A DNA stretch of 64,000 nucleotides from Candidatus Eiseniibacteriota bacterium (GTDB lineage: Bacteria > Eisenbacteria > RBG-16-71-46 > CAIMUX01), in the NCBI GenBank assembly GCA_016712505.1, contig JADJQY010000001.1:868001-932000 (forward strand). The letters are read 5' to 3'. The notes beneath the pieces are model-generated. The model was not told the DNA's origin. It saw only the letters and a list, made by a program, of their open reading frames with translations, and did no database searches. A program made the translations under genes and the position numbers. This document shows positions 52,667 to 61,120 of the stretch, one piece after another. How positions within the stretch are numbered: the stretch's first letter is position 1; each line of letters begins with the position of its first letter.

Positions 52667-52693
52667 GGCGACCGGCGACCGGCGACCGGCGAC
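52667..52693. repeat. 7-bp tandem repeat
   Basis: GGCGACC repeated 3.9 times, starting 33 bp after the stop of the CPBP protease gene. Non-coding as far as I can see. Confidence 0.85.
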
Positions 52694-52725
52694 AACGCTG
52701 CGTTGCGAGGCGCCCGTCGCCGCCG

Positions 52726-53403
52726 CTAGAGCCAGTACTCCCAGCGTCCCCGACCGATCACGTAGGCGGCGAGGGCCGCATTTGCGACGGCGTGGGCCAG
52801 GATGCAGTCGGCCAGACTTCGGGTGCGCCGTAGCCAGAGGTTGAACCCGATTCCGGCCAGCAGGCCCACGTCCCACCAGGGACCGTGCTCGGACGCGAAG
52901 AGCAGCGCCGTGATCCAGAAGGCGGAGGGCGCCCAGTCGCCGAGCCGGACTGCGCGGAAATCGCCCCGGGTCAGCCACCGCAGCAGGAACCCGCGCCAGA
53001 AGAGCTCCTCCACGATCGGGACGATCACCGCCGTTCCCAGCAGGCGGAAGACGAGGAACTGCAAGTCGCTGCGCAGCTCCGGAGGAATCGAACTCTCCGG
53101 CTTACCGGTCACCCCATTGGAGAAGAGCCAGTGCGAGCGATAGTCCGGAAAGAGCAGATCAGGCGCGATCCAGAGCGCAAAGATCCCCAGCCCGACGAGA
53201 ACGCTGCCCAGACCCTGACTGGGCTTGAGGTCGAGCACCGGTCGTGAGACCAGCAGGACCAGCGAGCCGACCACGAGTACCCGGAGGGGATACTCGACCG
53301 CGGGACCGAAGGGGAAGATCGGTCGAACCGCGAGGAACGCGATGAAGCCCAGGAACGGCACGACGTAGGGGATGGATGGATGGCGTTCCACGCGAGCATT
53401 CAT
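52726..53403 (-). CDS. CPBP-family (CAAX-like) intramembrane glutamic protease
   Basis: Membrane protein of about 225 residues with six to seven hydrophobic segments (YVVPFLGFIAFLAVRPIF, VLVVGSLVLLVSRPVL, SVLVGLGIFALWIAPDLLF). The three CPBP motifs are intact: EELFWRGFLLR, FASEHGPWWD and HAVANAALAAYVIG. The wording resembles the CAAX-protease-related group found with exosortases, but no exosortase is nearby. I use the ATG at 53403 (MNARVERHPSIPY); it has no clear ribosome site, and the frame stays open upstream through a GPERT repeat, so a longer protein is possible. Last gene of the EgtD-Ogt minus-strand run. Confidence 0.85.
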   Translation of the reverse strand: MNARVERHPSIPYVVPFLGFIAFLAVRPIFPFGPAVEYPLRVLVVGSLVLLVSRPVLDLKPSQGLGSVLVGLGIFALWIAPDLLFPDYRSHWLFSNGVTGKPESSIPPELRSDLQFLVFRLLGTAVIVPIVEELFWRGFLLRWLTRGDFRAVRLGDWAPSAFWITALLFASEHGPWWDVGLLAGIGFNLWLRRTRSLADCILAHAVANAALAAYVIGRGRWEYWL

Positions 53404-53440
53404 GGGGCGGGAGAGTAGCGCAGCTTGGTGCGATCCGCCA

Positions 53441-53500
53441 GTCCGCTCCGATTCCGTGCGCTCCGGTCCCGTCCGCTCCGGTCCCGTCTCCTCCGGTCTG
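53441..53500. repeat. 15-bp tandem repeat upstream of the CPBP protease
   Basis: Four 15-bp units of the type GTCCGCTCCGGTCCC, between the SRPBCC stop and the CPBP start. On the minus strand, in the protease frame, they read G-P-E-R-T. Confidence 0.85.
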
Positions 53501-53515
53501 GGGGATCGGGCGCGG

Positions 53516-54043
53516 TCAACGAAACGTCGCTCGCGGAGGAGGTGGGATCGCCCGTCGCTCCGCCTCGCTCTTCGCGTGCCGTCGTTCGAGTTCGAGCACG
53601 AGGCTCTCGAGTCCACGCTCCATCGCCCACCTGTGGTTGGCCGCGAAGAGCGGCTTCAAGAGCGGCGAGAGAACCTTGAGCAGTGGCTTGTTCGCGCGGA
53701 TCCGCCAGTCGTAGGTGATCTCGACCTGTTCCCCGCGCTGGGCGAAGGTCCAGACTCCGCTACCGTCGAAGTCGCCGGTAGCGCGGAGCGCCATCCGCCG
53801 AGGGCGATCGACCTCGGTCACCACGAATTCCCAGCGCAGGGTGTAGGGGAGCCAACCCTTGGTGAAGAGCCCCACGCGCTTGCCCAGACCATCTGCCCGG
53901 CCCGGCTCCAGAATGGCGACCTCGAGATAGACCGAAGGCCACCACCGCGCGAGCGCCTCTGGTTCCCCGATGACGTCATACACCTCGGCGCAGCCCGCGC
54001 GAACCTGCCAGGTGGTGACGAAGTGGTAGTCGTGAACGGCCAT
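53516..54043 (-). CDS. SRPBCC (polyketide cyclase/START-like) family protein
   Basis: Protein of 175 residues from the ATG at 54043 (MAVHDYHFVTTWQV), with GGGGAA 5 nt upstream and only 10 bp after the ogt stop. The START-like fold is clear from YHFVTTWQVRAGCAEVYDVI, ARWWPSVYLEVAILEPG, LPYTLRWEFVVTEVDRPRRM, GSGVWTFAQRGEQVEITYDW and the C-terminal helix NHRWAMERGLESLVLELERRHA. It probably binds a hydrophobic ligand; which one is unknown. The gene belongs to the run EgtU-like, EgtD, Ada-AlkA, Ogt, SRPBCC, CPBP. Confidence 0.85.
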   Translation of the reverse strand: MAVHDYHFVTTWQVRAGCAEVYDVIGEPEALARWWPSVYLEVAILEPGRADGLGKRVGLFTKGWLPYTLRWEFVVTEVDRPRRMALRATGDFDGSGVWTFAQRGEQVEITYDWRIRANKPLLKVLSPLLKPLFAANHRWAMERGLESLVLELERRHAKSEAERRAIPPPPRATFR

Positions 54044-54053
54044 CGGTTCCCCG

Positions 54054-54635
54054 CTAGTCCAGGCCGAAGAGGCGAGGGGACCCCAGGCCGCGCACCGCCG
54101 GGGCGCCGCGACCGGTGCTTCGGGCCTCATGCTCGAGCAGCCACTGCTTCCGCTCGATCCCGCCGGCATAGCCGTGCAGCGAGCCGTCCGCCGCGATGAC
54201 GCGATGGCAGGGGACGACGATGGCGATCGGATTGCGAGCGTTGGCCAGCGCGACGGCTCGAACCGCGGTTGGTTGACCGATCCGCCGGGCCAGCTCACCG
54301 TAGGAGATCACCTCGCCGACCGGGATCCGGCGCAGTTCCCGCCAGACCATTTGCTGAAACGGTGTGCCGGGTGCCTCGGTCGCCAGCGCGTCGATCGCCC
54401 GCACGCTCCCGGCGAAGTACTCGCGCAGCTGGGCGGTGATGCGATGTCCGCTCACCTCTAGAATGGTGCCCGTCGGGTGTCGCAGCGTGTGTCGCTGGCG
54501 AAGCGACTCTCCGTCGCCGAAGTGCAAGGCGGTCAGCCCACCCGCCTCCTCCAGACTCAGCAACAAGGAGACCGGCCCCAGGGGTGAGTCGATGGTCTCG
54601 AGATGCCAGGCGGAGCAGAGGTTTGCGGAGTTCAT
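54054..54635 (-). CDS. ogt: Methylated-DNA--protein-cysteine methyltransferase
   Basis: Suicide repair protein of 193 residues that moves the methyl group of O6-methylguanine to its own cysteine. Active-site block IAIVVPCHRVIAADGSLHGYAGG with Cys143; helix-turn-helix region TPFQQMVWRELRRIPVGEV and SYGELARRIGQPTAVRAVA with the arginine finger. The ATG at 54635 has GGAG 9 nt upstream and overlaps the stop of the Ada-AlkA gene by 4 bp. A short Arg/Gly tail follows the conserved core. Direct coupling with a 3-methyladenine glycosylase makes this an alkylation-damage operon. Confidence 0.95.
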   Translation of the reverse strand: MNSANLCSAWHLETIDSPLGPVSLLLSLEEAGGLTALHFGDGESLRQRHTLRHPTGTILEVSGHRITAQLREYFAGSVRAIDALATEAPGTPFQQMVWRELRRIPVGEVISYGELARRIGQPTAVRAVALANARNPIAIVVPCHRVIAADGSLHGYAGGIERKQWLLEHEARSTGRGAPAVRGLGSPRLFGLD

Positions 54636-56146
54636 CCGTCGTTCTCCTTCTTCGTGCGGTCTCGTTCGCCGTGTTCGGCCATGAGGTGGGCGGTGGCGTA
54701 GGCCCGCCAGGGACTCCACCGCCGTGATCGCTGCTCCGCCTCGGATGCGGATGCCGGGCGCCCCGAAACAGCCAGTATCTGACGCAGCCAGAGATCGCCC
54801 GCGGGGAACGCATCCGGCTCGCGCAGCACGCGCAGCGCGATCATCTGCGCGGTCCATTCACCGACTCCGCGGATCCCGGCCAACGCGGTTCGCGACTGCT
54901 CCACTCCCTGAATCGTCCCGAACACCAGGTCACCGCGATGGACGGCAGTGGCCAACGCGCGGATCGTGTCGCTCCGCGCGCTGGTGAGGCCAAGTCCGCC
55001 CAGATCGGCGGAGGACAAGGTCACGGCGTCCGGTGTCAAATGGGTGAGCATCGGCCACCGCTCGGGCGATTCGCCCGGCACACCAGCGGTGAACGGCTGA
55101 CCGAAGCGGGCAACCAACCGTCCATGGAGGGTCGTCGCGCCGGCGACCGAGACCTGCTGGCCGATGACGATCCGGATCGCCGACTCGAAGGGTTCCCACG
55201 CACCCGGAACGCGGAGCCCGCTGCGCTTCCGCACCAGGGGGCGAAGCAGAGGATCGCTCGCGAGATGCTGCTCGATCACCTCCGGGTCGGCGTCGAGGTC
55301 GAAGAGATGGGTCGCCCTATCCGCGATCTCGAGGAGGTGGCGCGACAGCGAGGCGGACACCGAGAGTTGCAAGGTGGCGGTCGCTTCCTGGAACGCCGCT
55401 TCGATCCACCCTGTGTCGGCGCCGATCCGGACGGTGCGCCGGTAGCTCGTTTCCGTGACCTGTTCCACTCCGGGCACGGCGCGGGCGCGAAGAAAGCGGA
55501 GCAGGCGCGGCCAGTCGTACGGAGTTCGCACCGCGAGCCGGAGCGTGATCGCGGCCACCTCGGCTTCAGCGGGGTGCGAAGTGGCCGGTCGTCGGGCTCG
55601 CAGTTCAGTCGGACTCAGGCCGAACGACTTCCTCACCCCCTCGTTGAACGCACGGATGCTCCGAAATCCGGAGGCGAAGGCGATCTCGGTGATCGTCAGT
55701 TCGGTCTGATCGAGCAATCGCCGGGCAAAGTGGACCCTGCGGGTGCGCGCCACCGCGGCCGGCGTCGCTCCCAGGTGCTCCAGGAACAGTCGGCGGAGAT
55801 GTCGCTCTCCCAGACCGACCTGTTCGGCCAGGGCCGGTAGTCCGTCGCGATCGAGTTCACCTCGGTGGATCAGCCGCAGCGCGCGGGCCACCGAGGCCGA
55901 GGTGCCGGCCCAGGCGGGGGTGCCGGGCGCGGTGTCGGGCCGGCAACGACGGCAGGCGCGATACCCCGCCTCTTCGGCCGCGGCAGGACAGGGGTAGAAG
56001 CTGCAGTTTGCCCGCCGCGGCAGGCGTGCCGGACAGCCGGGACGGCAGTAGATCCGCGTCGATCGCACCGCCAGGACGAAGCGCCCCTCGAAGCGGCGGT
56101 CGCGGCTCTCCACCGCGCGAAAGCAGAGGTCGGTGTTCAGTTCCAT
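54632..56146 (-). CDS. Ada-AlkA fusion: methylphosphotriester sensor, AraC HTH and 3-methyladenine DNA glycosylase
   Basis: Protein of 504 residues from MELNTDLCF (56146). The N-terminal Ada zinc domain has Cys34 and Cys38 (IYCRPGCPARLPRRANC) and Cys65/Cys68 (YRACRRCRPD); the first is the methyl acceptor from phosphotriesters in Ada. An AraC-type helix-turn-helix follows (about 85-180; LPALAEQVGLGERHLRRLFL, LTITEIAFASGFRSIRAFNE). The rest is AlkA: an N-terminal AlkA_N fold, then HhH-GPD with IVIGQQVSVAGATTL, LAGIRGVGEWTAQMIALR and the catalytic Asp in FPAGDLWLR. It senses methylation and removes alkylated bases. No clear ribosome site precedes the chosen ATG. It overlaps ogt by 4 bp. Confidence 0.94.
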   Translation of the reverse strand: MELNTDLCFRAVESRDRRFEGRFVLAVRSTRIYCRPGCPARLPRRANCSFYPCPAAAEEAGYRACRRCRPDTAPGTPAWAGTSASVARALRLIHRGELDRDGLPALAEQVGLGERHLRRLFLEHLGATPAAVARTRRVHFARRLLDQTELTITEIAFASGFRSIRAFNEGVRKSFGLSPTELRARRPATSHPAEAEVAAITLRLAVRTPYDWPRLLRFLRARAVPGVEQVTETSYRRTVRIGADTGWIEAAFQEATATLQLSVSASLSRHLLEIADRATHLFDLDADPEVIEQHLASDPLLRPLVRKRSGLRVPGAWEPFESAIRIVIGQQVSVAGATTLHGRLVARFGQPFTAGVPGESPERWPMLTHLTPDAVTLSSADLGGLGLTSARSDTIRALATAVHRGDLVFGTIQGVEQSRTALAGIRGVGEWTAQMIALRVLREPDAFPAGDLWLRQILAVSGRPASASEAEQRSRRWSPWRAYATAHLMAEHGERDRTKKENDG

Positions 56147-56226
56147 GGCCGGATCATGCGCCGCCGCGGCGGCTGAGGCTGGCGGTTTTCGGACATGGCT
56201 GTGGCTCCCGGCGGGCCGACGGGTGC

Positions 56227-57246
56227 TCACCGATCGGTCGACGCTGCATCCGGCGGTAGCCGCCGCGCGAGGGCGAGGCCAAAGAAGTCATTCGCCGCTA
56301 CGTGCCACTCGAGCGGCTCGAGACCAGCCGCCCGGAGCATCGCTTCCACTTGTGCACGGGTGTACTTGCAGGAGATTTCCGTTCGGATCTCCTCTCCACG
56401 AGTCAGATCGAGAATGTAGGGTCGTTCGTCGTCGAAGGCGAAGATTCGCAGCATCACCGAGTGACGGGTGCGCAGCCGCATCTCGATCCAGCAGTTCAAA
56501 TCGTCATAGAAGGCGACGTGATCGAAGTTCTCCGGCTCGAACCAACACTGGAGGTGCTCGTTCACCACGCGAAGGATGTTCCGGTTGAACTCCGCCGTGA
56601 TCCCCTCGGCGTCGTTGTAGGCATCCTCCATGGTGATGAGGTCCTTGAACAGATCGACTCCGAGAAGGAAACGGTCTTGGGGCTGCATGGCGTCGGCGAT
56701 CGATCGTAGGAGTTCCGTCGCGGCGGGTTGGGCGAAGTTCCCGATCGTGCTGCCCAGGAAAGCGAACAGCCGCGCCTCCCCCTCCGGGACTCCAACCAAG
56801 GGGCGGGTGAAGTCGGCCACGATTCCGTGCATCCGTAGCTCGGGGTAACGTGGCAGCAAACGGGCGGCGGCCGCCCTCAGTGCCGACTCGGCGACGTCGA
56901 TCGCGAGGTAGCGCGCGTGGGGGTGCCGCGCGCAGATGGCGTCGAGCAGCAGTTCGGTCTTGATCGAGTAACCGGAGCCGAGTTCGAGCAGTTCGCACGC
57001 CCCGGTCCGTTCGATCAGCCCGGGGGCCAGATCGCGGAGCATCGCGGTCTCAACCCGCGTCAGGTAGTACTCGGGGAGTTCCGTGATGCGCTCGAACAGC
57101 TCCGAGCCGGCGTCGTCATAGAAGTATTTCGAGGGGATCTCGCGCGGGTCCCGTTCCAGCGCCGCGCGTAGCTCGCGGCGCGCATCGGCCTGCCGGGTTG
57201 CCGGGTCGAGCTGACGATCCAGGATCAACCGTTCGTGGTCGGTCAT
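56227..57246 (-). CDS. egtD: L-histidine N-alpha-methyltransferase (EgtD)
   Basis: Enzyme of 339 residues making the betaine hercynine from histidine with three SAM molecules, the first step of ergothioneine synthesis. Family blocks: PREIPSKYFYDDAGSELFE, ITELPEYYLTRVETAML, the SAM site LLELGSGYSIKTELLL, YLAIDVAESAL, LFAFLGSTIGNF, FLLGVDLFKDL, YNDAEGITAEFNRNIL and the C-terminal EISCKYTRAQVEAMLRAAGL. The ATG at 57246 has GGAGG about 5 nt upstream and overlaps the transporter stop by 4 bp (ATGA). No EgtB sulfoxide synthase or EgtE is in the window, so the endpoint could be hercynine, or ergothioneine if egtB lies elsewhere. Confidence 0.93.
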   Translation of the reverse strand: MTDHERLILDRQLDPATRQADARRELRAALERDPREIPSKYFYDDAGSELFERITELPEYYLTRVETAMLRDLAPGLIERTGACELLELGSGYSIKTELLLDAICARHPHARYLAIDVAESALRAAAARLLPRYPELRMHGIVADFTRPLVGVPEGEARLFAFLGSTIGNFAQPAATELLRSIADAMQPQDRFLLGVDLFKDLITMEDAYNDAEGITAEFNRNILRVVNEHLQCWFEPENFDHVAFYDDLNCWIEMRLRTRHSVMLRIFAFDDERPYILDLTRGEEIRTEISCKYTRAQVEAMLRAAGLEPLEWHVAANDFFGLALARRLPPDAASTDR

Positions 57247-58871
57247 CGTGCCTCCGTGCTCTCCAGTCCGGCCGGGCGCAACGCCCGGGCGCAGATGCCG
57301 AGAAGTGTATCGACCATCAGGGCCAACAGGGCGGCGGGGAGTGCCCCGGAGAGGATCACGATGGTGTTCGACATTTGCAGCCCCGACACGATCGGTTCGC
57401 CCAACCCTCCCGCGCCGATGAAGGCGGCCAAGGTTGCCGTCCCGACGTTGATCACCGCCGCAGTCCGGATCCCGGACACGATGATCGGCAGAGCCAGCGG
57501 GAGACGGATCCGGCGCAAGATCTGCCCGCGCGTCATTCCCAGCGCCCACGCCGCGTCCACTGCCGCGGGATCGACTTCTCGCACTCCGGTGTAGCTGCTC
57601 TGGATGATCGGGTAGAGACTATACAGAAACAGTGCGGCAATCGCCGGCGCCGCTCCGACTCCAAGCACAGGGATCATGAACGCCAGGAGCGCGATCGACG
57701 GGATGGTCTGCAGCACTCCGGTGCTGCGAATCACCCAATCCGCCCAGGCCCGCCGTCTCTCCAGCCCGACACCGAGCGGCACGGCGACCAGGATGGCGAG
57801 GATCAGGGAGATGATCACCATTCCGAGGTGCTCGCCGATTCGGCGCAGCAGATCCCCCCGTTCCGCCCACAAGTAGGCGAAGAGAGAGGTCGGACGTGTC
57901 GATCGGATGGGGGCGCGCGTGGCGTCGCTCAGTCCGAGAGCCTGGAGCGCCGCGGCGGCGACCTCCTCCACCGAGGCTCCCTCCTCCTGGAGCCGGAGAT
58001 TCCAGCCGCGCATCGACTCCTCGTCGAGCACTCCGGTCAGCAGATTCAAGGCCGCGCCTACTTCGGGGTGGGCGTTCAGCGTGGAGGCCCGCACCAGGGG
58101 CGCGGCCTCGTAGGGAGGGAAGAAGCTGCGATCATCGTTCAGCACCCGAAGGTCGTACTTCGCGATCCGGCCATCCGTCGTGTAGACATCGATGACATCG
58201 ACCTTGCCCGTGCCTGCCGCTTCGTACTTCAGGGCGTGCTGCAGGCTGCGCGCCTCGCTGAAGTGGAGGCCGTAGACCCGCCCGAGGCCGGGATAGCCGT
58301 CGTCCCGCTCGATGAACTCGGGTCCAAACCCAGCGCGGAGCTCTCCGGCGTGCGCCGCCAGGCCGGAGATGCTGGTGATCGCCAGCCGATCGGCCACCTC
58401 GCGGCGGACCGCGAGTTCGAACGAGTTCTCGAACCCGAGGGGCGCGAGCCAGACCAGATCCCAACGCTGCAGGAACTCACCGCGCACCACCGACAGCACC
58501 TCCGCGCGGTCGGTGCGGGACGGTTGCCCCAGGATCGAGACCAGCCCGGTCCCGGTGTACTCCGGGTAGAGATCGATCGCTCCACTCCGCAGGGCATCGA
58601 GGCAGACCTGGGTTCCCGCCAGGTTCATCCGGCGTTCGACCGTGAGATTGGTGCGCGTTTCGATGACCCGCGCGAAGAGCTCCGCCAGGAGGCGGCTCTC
58701 CTCGAAATTCTTCGAGGCGACCACGATCGTCTCTGTCTGGGCAGCCTGGCACCGCGCGGCGTTCGATACGAGCCCGGCGGCGAGCGCCGCAAGGCAGAAC
58801 GCGGCGGCGGCCAGGGTCCTCGGCCGGAAAGATCTGCCGGTCGGTCGACCATGTGCGGGGATCGGAGTCAT
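57243..58871 (-). CDS. Glycine-betaine/osmoprotectant-type ABC importer: substrate-binding domain fused to permease (EgtU-like)
   Basis: Protein of 542 residues. After a signal-type helix (AAAAFCLAALAAGLVSNAA), residues about 48-320 are an OpuAC/ProX-type binding domain (IVVASKNFEESRLLAELFA, LRSGAIDLYPEYTGTGLV, ALKYEAAGTGKVDVIDVYTT). Residues about 345-535 are a BPD permease with about five helices and the EAA-like loop VDPAAVDAAWALGMTRGQIL; GAGGLGEPIVSGL is typical of OpuB/ProW. The order, binding domain first, is the reverse of the permease-first EgtU described in Streptococcus and Helicobacter. Its 4-bp overlap with egtD suggests a trimethylammonium substrate such as ergothioneine or hercynine; this is inference. 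The partner ATPase is not adjacent. Confidence 0.88.
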   Translation of the reverse strand: MTPIPAHGRPTGRSFRPRTLAAAAFCLAALAAGLVSNAARCQAAQTETIVVASKNFEESRLLAELFARVIETRTNLTVERRMNLAGTQVCLDALRSGAIDLYPEYTGTGLVSILGQPSRTDRAEVLSVVRGEFLQRWDLVWLAPLGFENSFELAVRREVADRLAITSISGLAAHAGELRAGFGPEFIERDDGYPGLGRVYGLHFSEARSLQHALKYEAAGTGKVDVIDVYTTDGRIAKYDLRVLNDDRSFFPPYEAAPLVRASTLNAHPEVGAALNLLTGVLDEESMRGWNLRLQEEGASVEEVAAAALQALGLSDATRAPIRSTRPTSLFAYLWAERGDLLRRIGEHLGMVIISLILAILVAVPLGVGLERRRAWADWVIRSTGVLQTIPSIALLAFMIPVLGVGAAPAIAALFLYSLYPIIQSSYTGVREVDPAAVDAAWALGMTRGQILRRIRLPLALPIIVSGIRTAAVINVGTATLAAFIGAGGLGEPIVSGLQMSNTIVILSGALPAALLALMVDTLLGICARALRPAGLESTEAR

Positions 58872-59020
58872 GAGGCACCATTCTCACGACTTACTCGGAG
58901 CGAAGCAATGCCCCATCCCAGCTGAATCGAGGAGGCTCAAGAAGTCCCGCTAATGAGGCGACTTCGGGGGTGCCACCAACCCGGTCGGCTCCGATTTTCC
59001 GCGAGTGAGGGGATACAGGC

Positions 59021-61120
59021 ATGCAGATCCGACTTGGAGTCTCGAGAGGGCGGCGATCGACCGTTCCGCTCGCCTTTGCCATTCTGCTGACCGGCGTGCT
59101 GCTCTCTCCGGTCTCGACGGCGCGCGCCGAGGCGGGAACCCCCGCGGGAGTCCCCACTGGGGTGGACACCTCCGAGGTGCTCCTCGATTTCAGCCTCGAG
59201 CAGCTGATGAACATCAAGGTGACCTCTGCCTCCAAGAAGGCCCAGCGCCTCGAGGAGATCCCGGCAGCGGTCTACGTGCTGACCGCCGAGGATCTTCAGC
59301 GCAGTGGCGCCTCGACTCTCCCCGACGCGCTGCGGTTGGTGCCCGGCATGTCGGTCGCGCGCCTCGACACGAACAAGTGGGCGGTCAGCTGCCGTGGCTT
59401 CACCGGTCGATTCGCGAACAAGATGCTCGTCCTGATCGACGGGCGATCGGTCTACACCGAGATCTTCTCCGGCGTACTCTGGGAGGCGCTGGAGATGCCG
59501 TTGGCTGAGGTCGAACGGATCGAGGTCATTCGCGGGCCGGGCGCCTCGATGTGGGGAGCCAATGCCGTCAACGGCGTGGTCAACATCATCACCAAGCACA
59601 CGCGCGAGACTCGGGGCGCTTGGTCCGAGGCGGGGGTCGGGGACCATGCCGGCAACGTGACCGCGCTGCGCTATGGCGGAACGCTGGGTCGCGGCGGCTC
59701 CTACCGCATCGGCGCGCGTTACCTCAGCCAGGATGCCTATCCCTCTCCCTCGGAGCACGAGAGCGCGGACCAGTTCGAGATCGGACGTCTGGGCTTCCGG
59801 GTGGACTGGGCAGGATCCGCCGGGAACGAATGGCTGTTTACCGGCGATCTCTATGACGCCGAGGCGGCGGGCCGGGTGGTCGTCCCGACCCTGGCTCCCC
59901 CCTACGGAGTTGCTAGCGAGGGGACCGACCCGTTCGTCGGTCGTTCCTTCTTGGCTCGCTGGACGGGGAAGGCCGGGCCGCGCGAGCTGTCGATCCAGGC
60001 CAACTGGCAACGCAATGAACGATCGGCGACCGATGTCCTGACCGTGGAGGACGAGAGCCTCGATCTCGACCTGGTCGCGCGGAGGCGGTTCGCGCGCGGA
60101 CTGGAGCTGATGTCCGGGGTGGGGTATCGACTCTATCGCGACGACCCGACCTACGAAGGAACGGTGTTCTTCGACCCCGTTCATCCGGTGACGCACCTTC
60201 TCAGCAGCTTCGCCCAGGGTGGGTGGGACTCCCCTTCCGGGCGGTGGTCCCTTCTCCTCGGCTCGAAGTTCGAGACCAAGACGGCCCTCGGATGGGAAAT
60301 CCAACCGAATGCCCGGTTGCTCTTCCGACCAAGACCTGGGCAAGCGGCGTGGCTCGCCTGCGCCCGAGCGGCTCGGACCCCTTCACGGGTGGAGGAATCG
60401 GGCACCTTCAACGTGATCGCCCTTCCCCCGAACAGCTTCTTCCCGCAGCAGATTCCGATCTTGATGCAGATCGAGGGGCGGGAGTCGATGCGCGCAGAAC
60501 ACCTGACCGCACTGGAGGCGGGCTATCGGGTCGGCATCTCCACCCGGGCTCACCTGGATCTGGCGGTGTTCGACAACCACTACACCGATCTGGGAGCCGC
60601 CGTCGGTCAGCCGCTGGTCGTCCGCCAGGGGGCTAGCGGCGACTACTACGTGCTGCCCTACGCCTACACCAACGGCGACGAGGCTGAGTCATGGGGTGCG
60701 GAACTGGCGACCGATGTCTACCTTTCGCCGCACTGGCGCCTGCGCGGCGCCTACAGCTACTTCCGCCTGGATCTCGATCCCGAGGACGACGCTCCGCGGC
60801 TTCCGGTGTTCATCGACCCCGGTCGCGAATCCCGGCACCATCTCTTTGGGGTGTTGCAGGGGAGCCCGCACCCGCGGGTGTAGGCTGAGCTTGCGCTTCG
60901 GCACGTCAGCGAGGCGAGGTCGGTCGCCGCTCCGGCCTACACCGCCCTCGATCTGGCGGGCCGCTACCGCTGGACTCGCGAGATCTCCACGCGCCTCGGG
61001 TTCCGCGACCTGTTCGATGCCGGCCACATGGAGTATCGGTCGGACCTGGTGAATCCCACCGATGCGGAGATTCCCACCTCGATCTACCTCGGGGTCGAGT
61101 GGCGCCAGGATCGTCCTTGA
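59021..61120 (+). pseudogene. TonB-dependent receptor interrupted by an in-frame TAG
   Basis: Signal peptide (LAFAILLTGVLLSPVSTARA), then the plug: KKAQRLEEIPAAVYVLTAED, LPDALRLVPGMSVARLDT, MLVLIDGRSVYTEIFSG, VERIEVIRGPGASMWGANAV and VNGVVNIITK. The barrel follows to LFGVLQGSPHPRV, where TAG stands at 60881-60883. Beyond it the same frame continues as a receptor C-terminus (ALRHVSE, APAYTALDLAGRYRWTREIS, LGFRDLFDAGHMEYRS, TSIYLGVEW) to a TGA at 61120. Total length with readthrough is about 699 residues, normal for the family. Either a nonsense mutation, a pair of compensating indels or a sequence error. GAGGGGA lies before the ATG. Ligand unknown; this receptor type is often found with DUF4154 proteins. 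Confidence 0.85.

Noticed and set aside
57198..58925. A 575-codon plus-strand frame opposite the transporter fusion
   Set aside because: Antisense shadow; residues are Arg/Asp/Gly-rich without family features.
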